Source: Korobacter sp036501185 (lineage in GTDB: Bacteria; Acidobacteriota; Terriglobia; Terriglobales; Acidobacteriaceae). From it: a stretch of 64,000 nt of DNA. How positions within the stretch are numbered: the first letter of the stretch is position 1; each line of letters begins with the position of its first letter. This document shows positions 63,781 to 64,000 of the stretch, one piece after another. The notes under the pieces are model-generated. The model was given only the letters and a program-made list of their open reading frames with translations. It was not told where the DNA came from and searched no databases. The position numbers were made by a program, and so were the translations under genes. Location of the stretch: NCBI GenBank assembly GCA_036501185.1, contig DASYAU010000013.1, forward strand, positions 4,421 to 68,420, written 5' to 3'.

Positions 63781-64000
63781 TTACGAAGCTTTCTTGTGAT
63801 GCAGAGAATCGTCTTCCGACGGGTCCGGAATGCTTGACGGTGGATCGCTCGTCGGAAACGAGTCGGCAAGGGTCTTGTCGTGCATTTTCTCCCGGCGCTC
63901 ATCTTCGTCGTGCTTTGAAATCGGGCGCTCCTCCGGATCACGGCGATTCCCGTGCTGCTCCGGATCGTGCGGCGTCACTTGTGGCGCTCCGGGCTGTTTT
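63781..64000 (-). CDS. Small hydrophilic D-S-F-P-x-S-D-P-P protein, partial
   Basis: At least 65 residues, very charged, disordered-looking. It holds the motif D-K-T-L-A-D-S-F-P-T-S-D-P-P-S, which recurs in small stress-related proteins of many soil bacteria. GTG 63978 is a possible start, but the frame is open to the window edge (K-Q-P-G-A-P-Q upstream), so the start probably lies outside. Function unknown. Confidence 0.7.
   Translation of the reverse strand, partial: KQPGAPQVTPHDPEQHGNRRDPEERPISKHDEDERREKMHDKTLADSFPTSDPPSSIPDPSEDDSLHHKKAS

Overview
The window looks like a chromosomal segment of an Acidobacteriota bacterium (Terriglobia/Koribacter-like). This is inferred from GC-rich diderm gene content, TolB-propeller protein kinases and tricorn-type proteases, a Bacillus-like fadN-fadA-fadE order, and dispersed repeats of kinds I associate with that phylum. 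No rRNA, tRNA, CRISPR array, prophage or intact insertion sequence was seen.

Layout. 0-4 kb: a degenerate M2/M3-type peptidase, a secreted low-complexity protein and a ThiF/MoeB-like enzyme. 3.7-12.2 kb: an outer-membrane biogenesis operon (seven-POTRA BamA/TamA-like barrel, SurA-like chaperone, TamB, Pcm). 12.5-18.9 kb: a fatty-acid beta-oxidation operon fadN-fadA-fadE on the minus strand. A palindrome matching the Bacillus FadR operator sits in its promoter, and a frameshifted GxxExxY gene bounded by inverted repeats lies between fadA and fadE. 19-27.4 kb: NUDIX, patatin, M28 peptidase, a coiled-coil membrane protein, a DksA-zinc-finger/SpoIIE phosphatase and thiC. 27.4-33.7 kb: a permease remnant, a Ser/Thr kinase, and a cytochrome c maturation operon (ccmE variant, ccmA, ccmB, ccmC, ccmD-like, DUF3592-like).

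33.8-52.3 kb: a beta-lactamase-fold hydrolase, a deleted pseudogene, a tiny C2H2 zinc-finger protein, a tandem paralogue pair in which one copy is split into two overlapping ORFs, a repeat-rich secreted protein, a purine permease, an amidase, a tricorn-like protease, an AsmA-like protein, a propeller protein and a two-domain VOC protein. Repeats are common in the gaps. 52.6-57.7 kb: a three-gene formate dehydrogenase operon whose catalytic subunit is read through an in-frame TGA (selenocysteine) followed at once by a SECIS-like hairpin. 57.8-64 kb: two methyltransferases, an aminotransferase, a GT2 glycosyltransferase, a glutaredoxin-like protein, an M20 dipeptidase and a small hydrophilic protein cut by the window edge.

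The most notable items are the selenoprotein formate dehydrogenase, the GxxExxY cassette inside the fad operon with a FadR-type operator upstream, the seven-POTRA/SurA/TamB operon, the split/fused paralogue pair, the bacterial C2H2 finger protein, and the peptidase lacking its catalytic glutamate.
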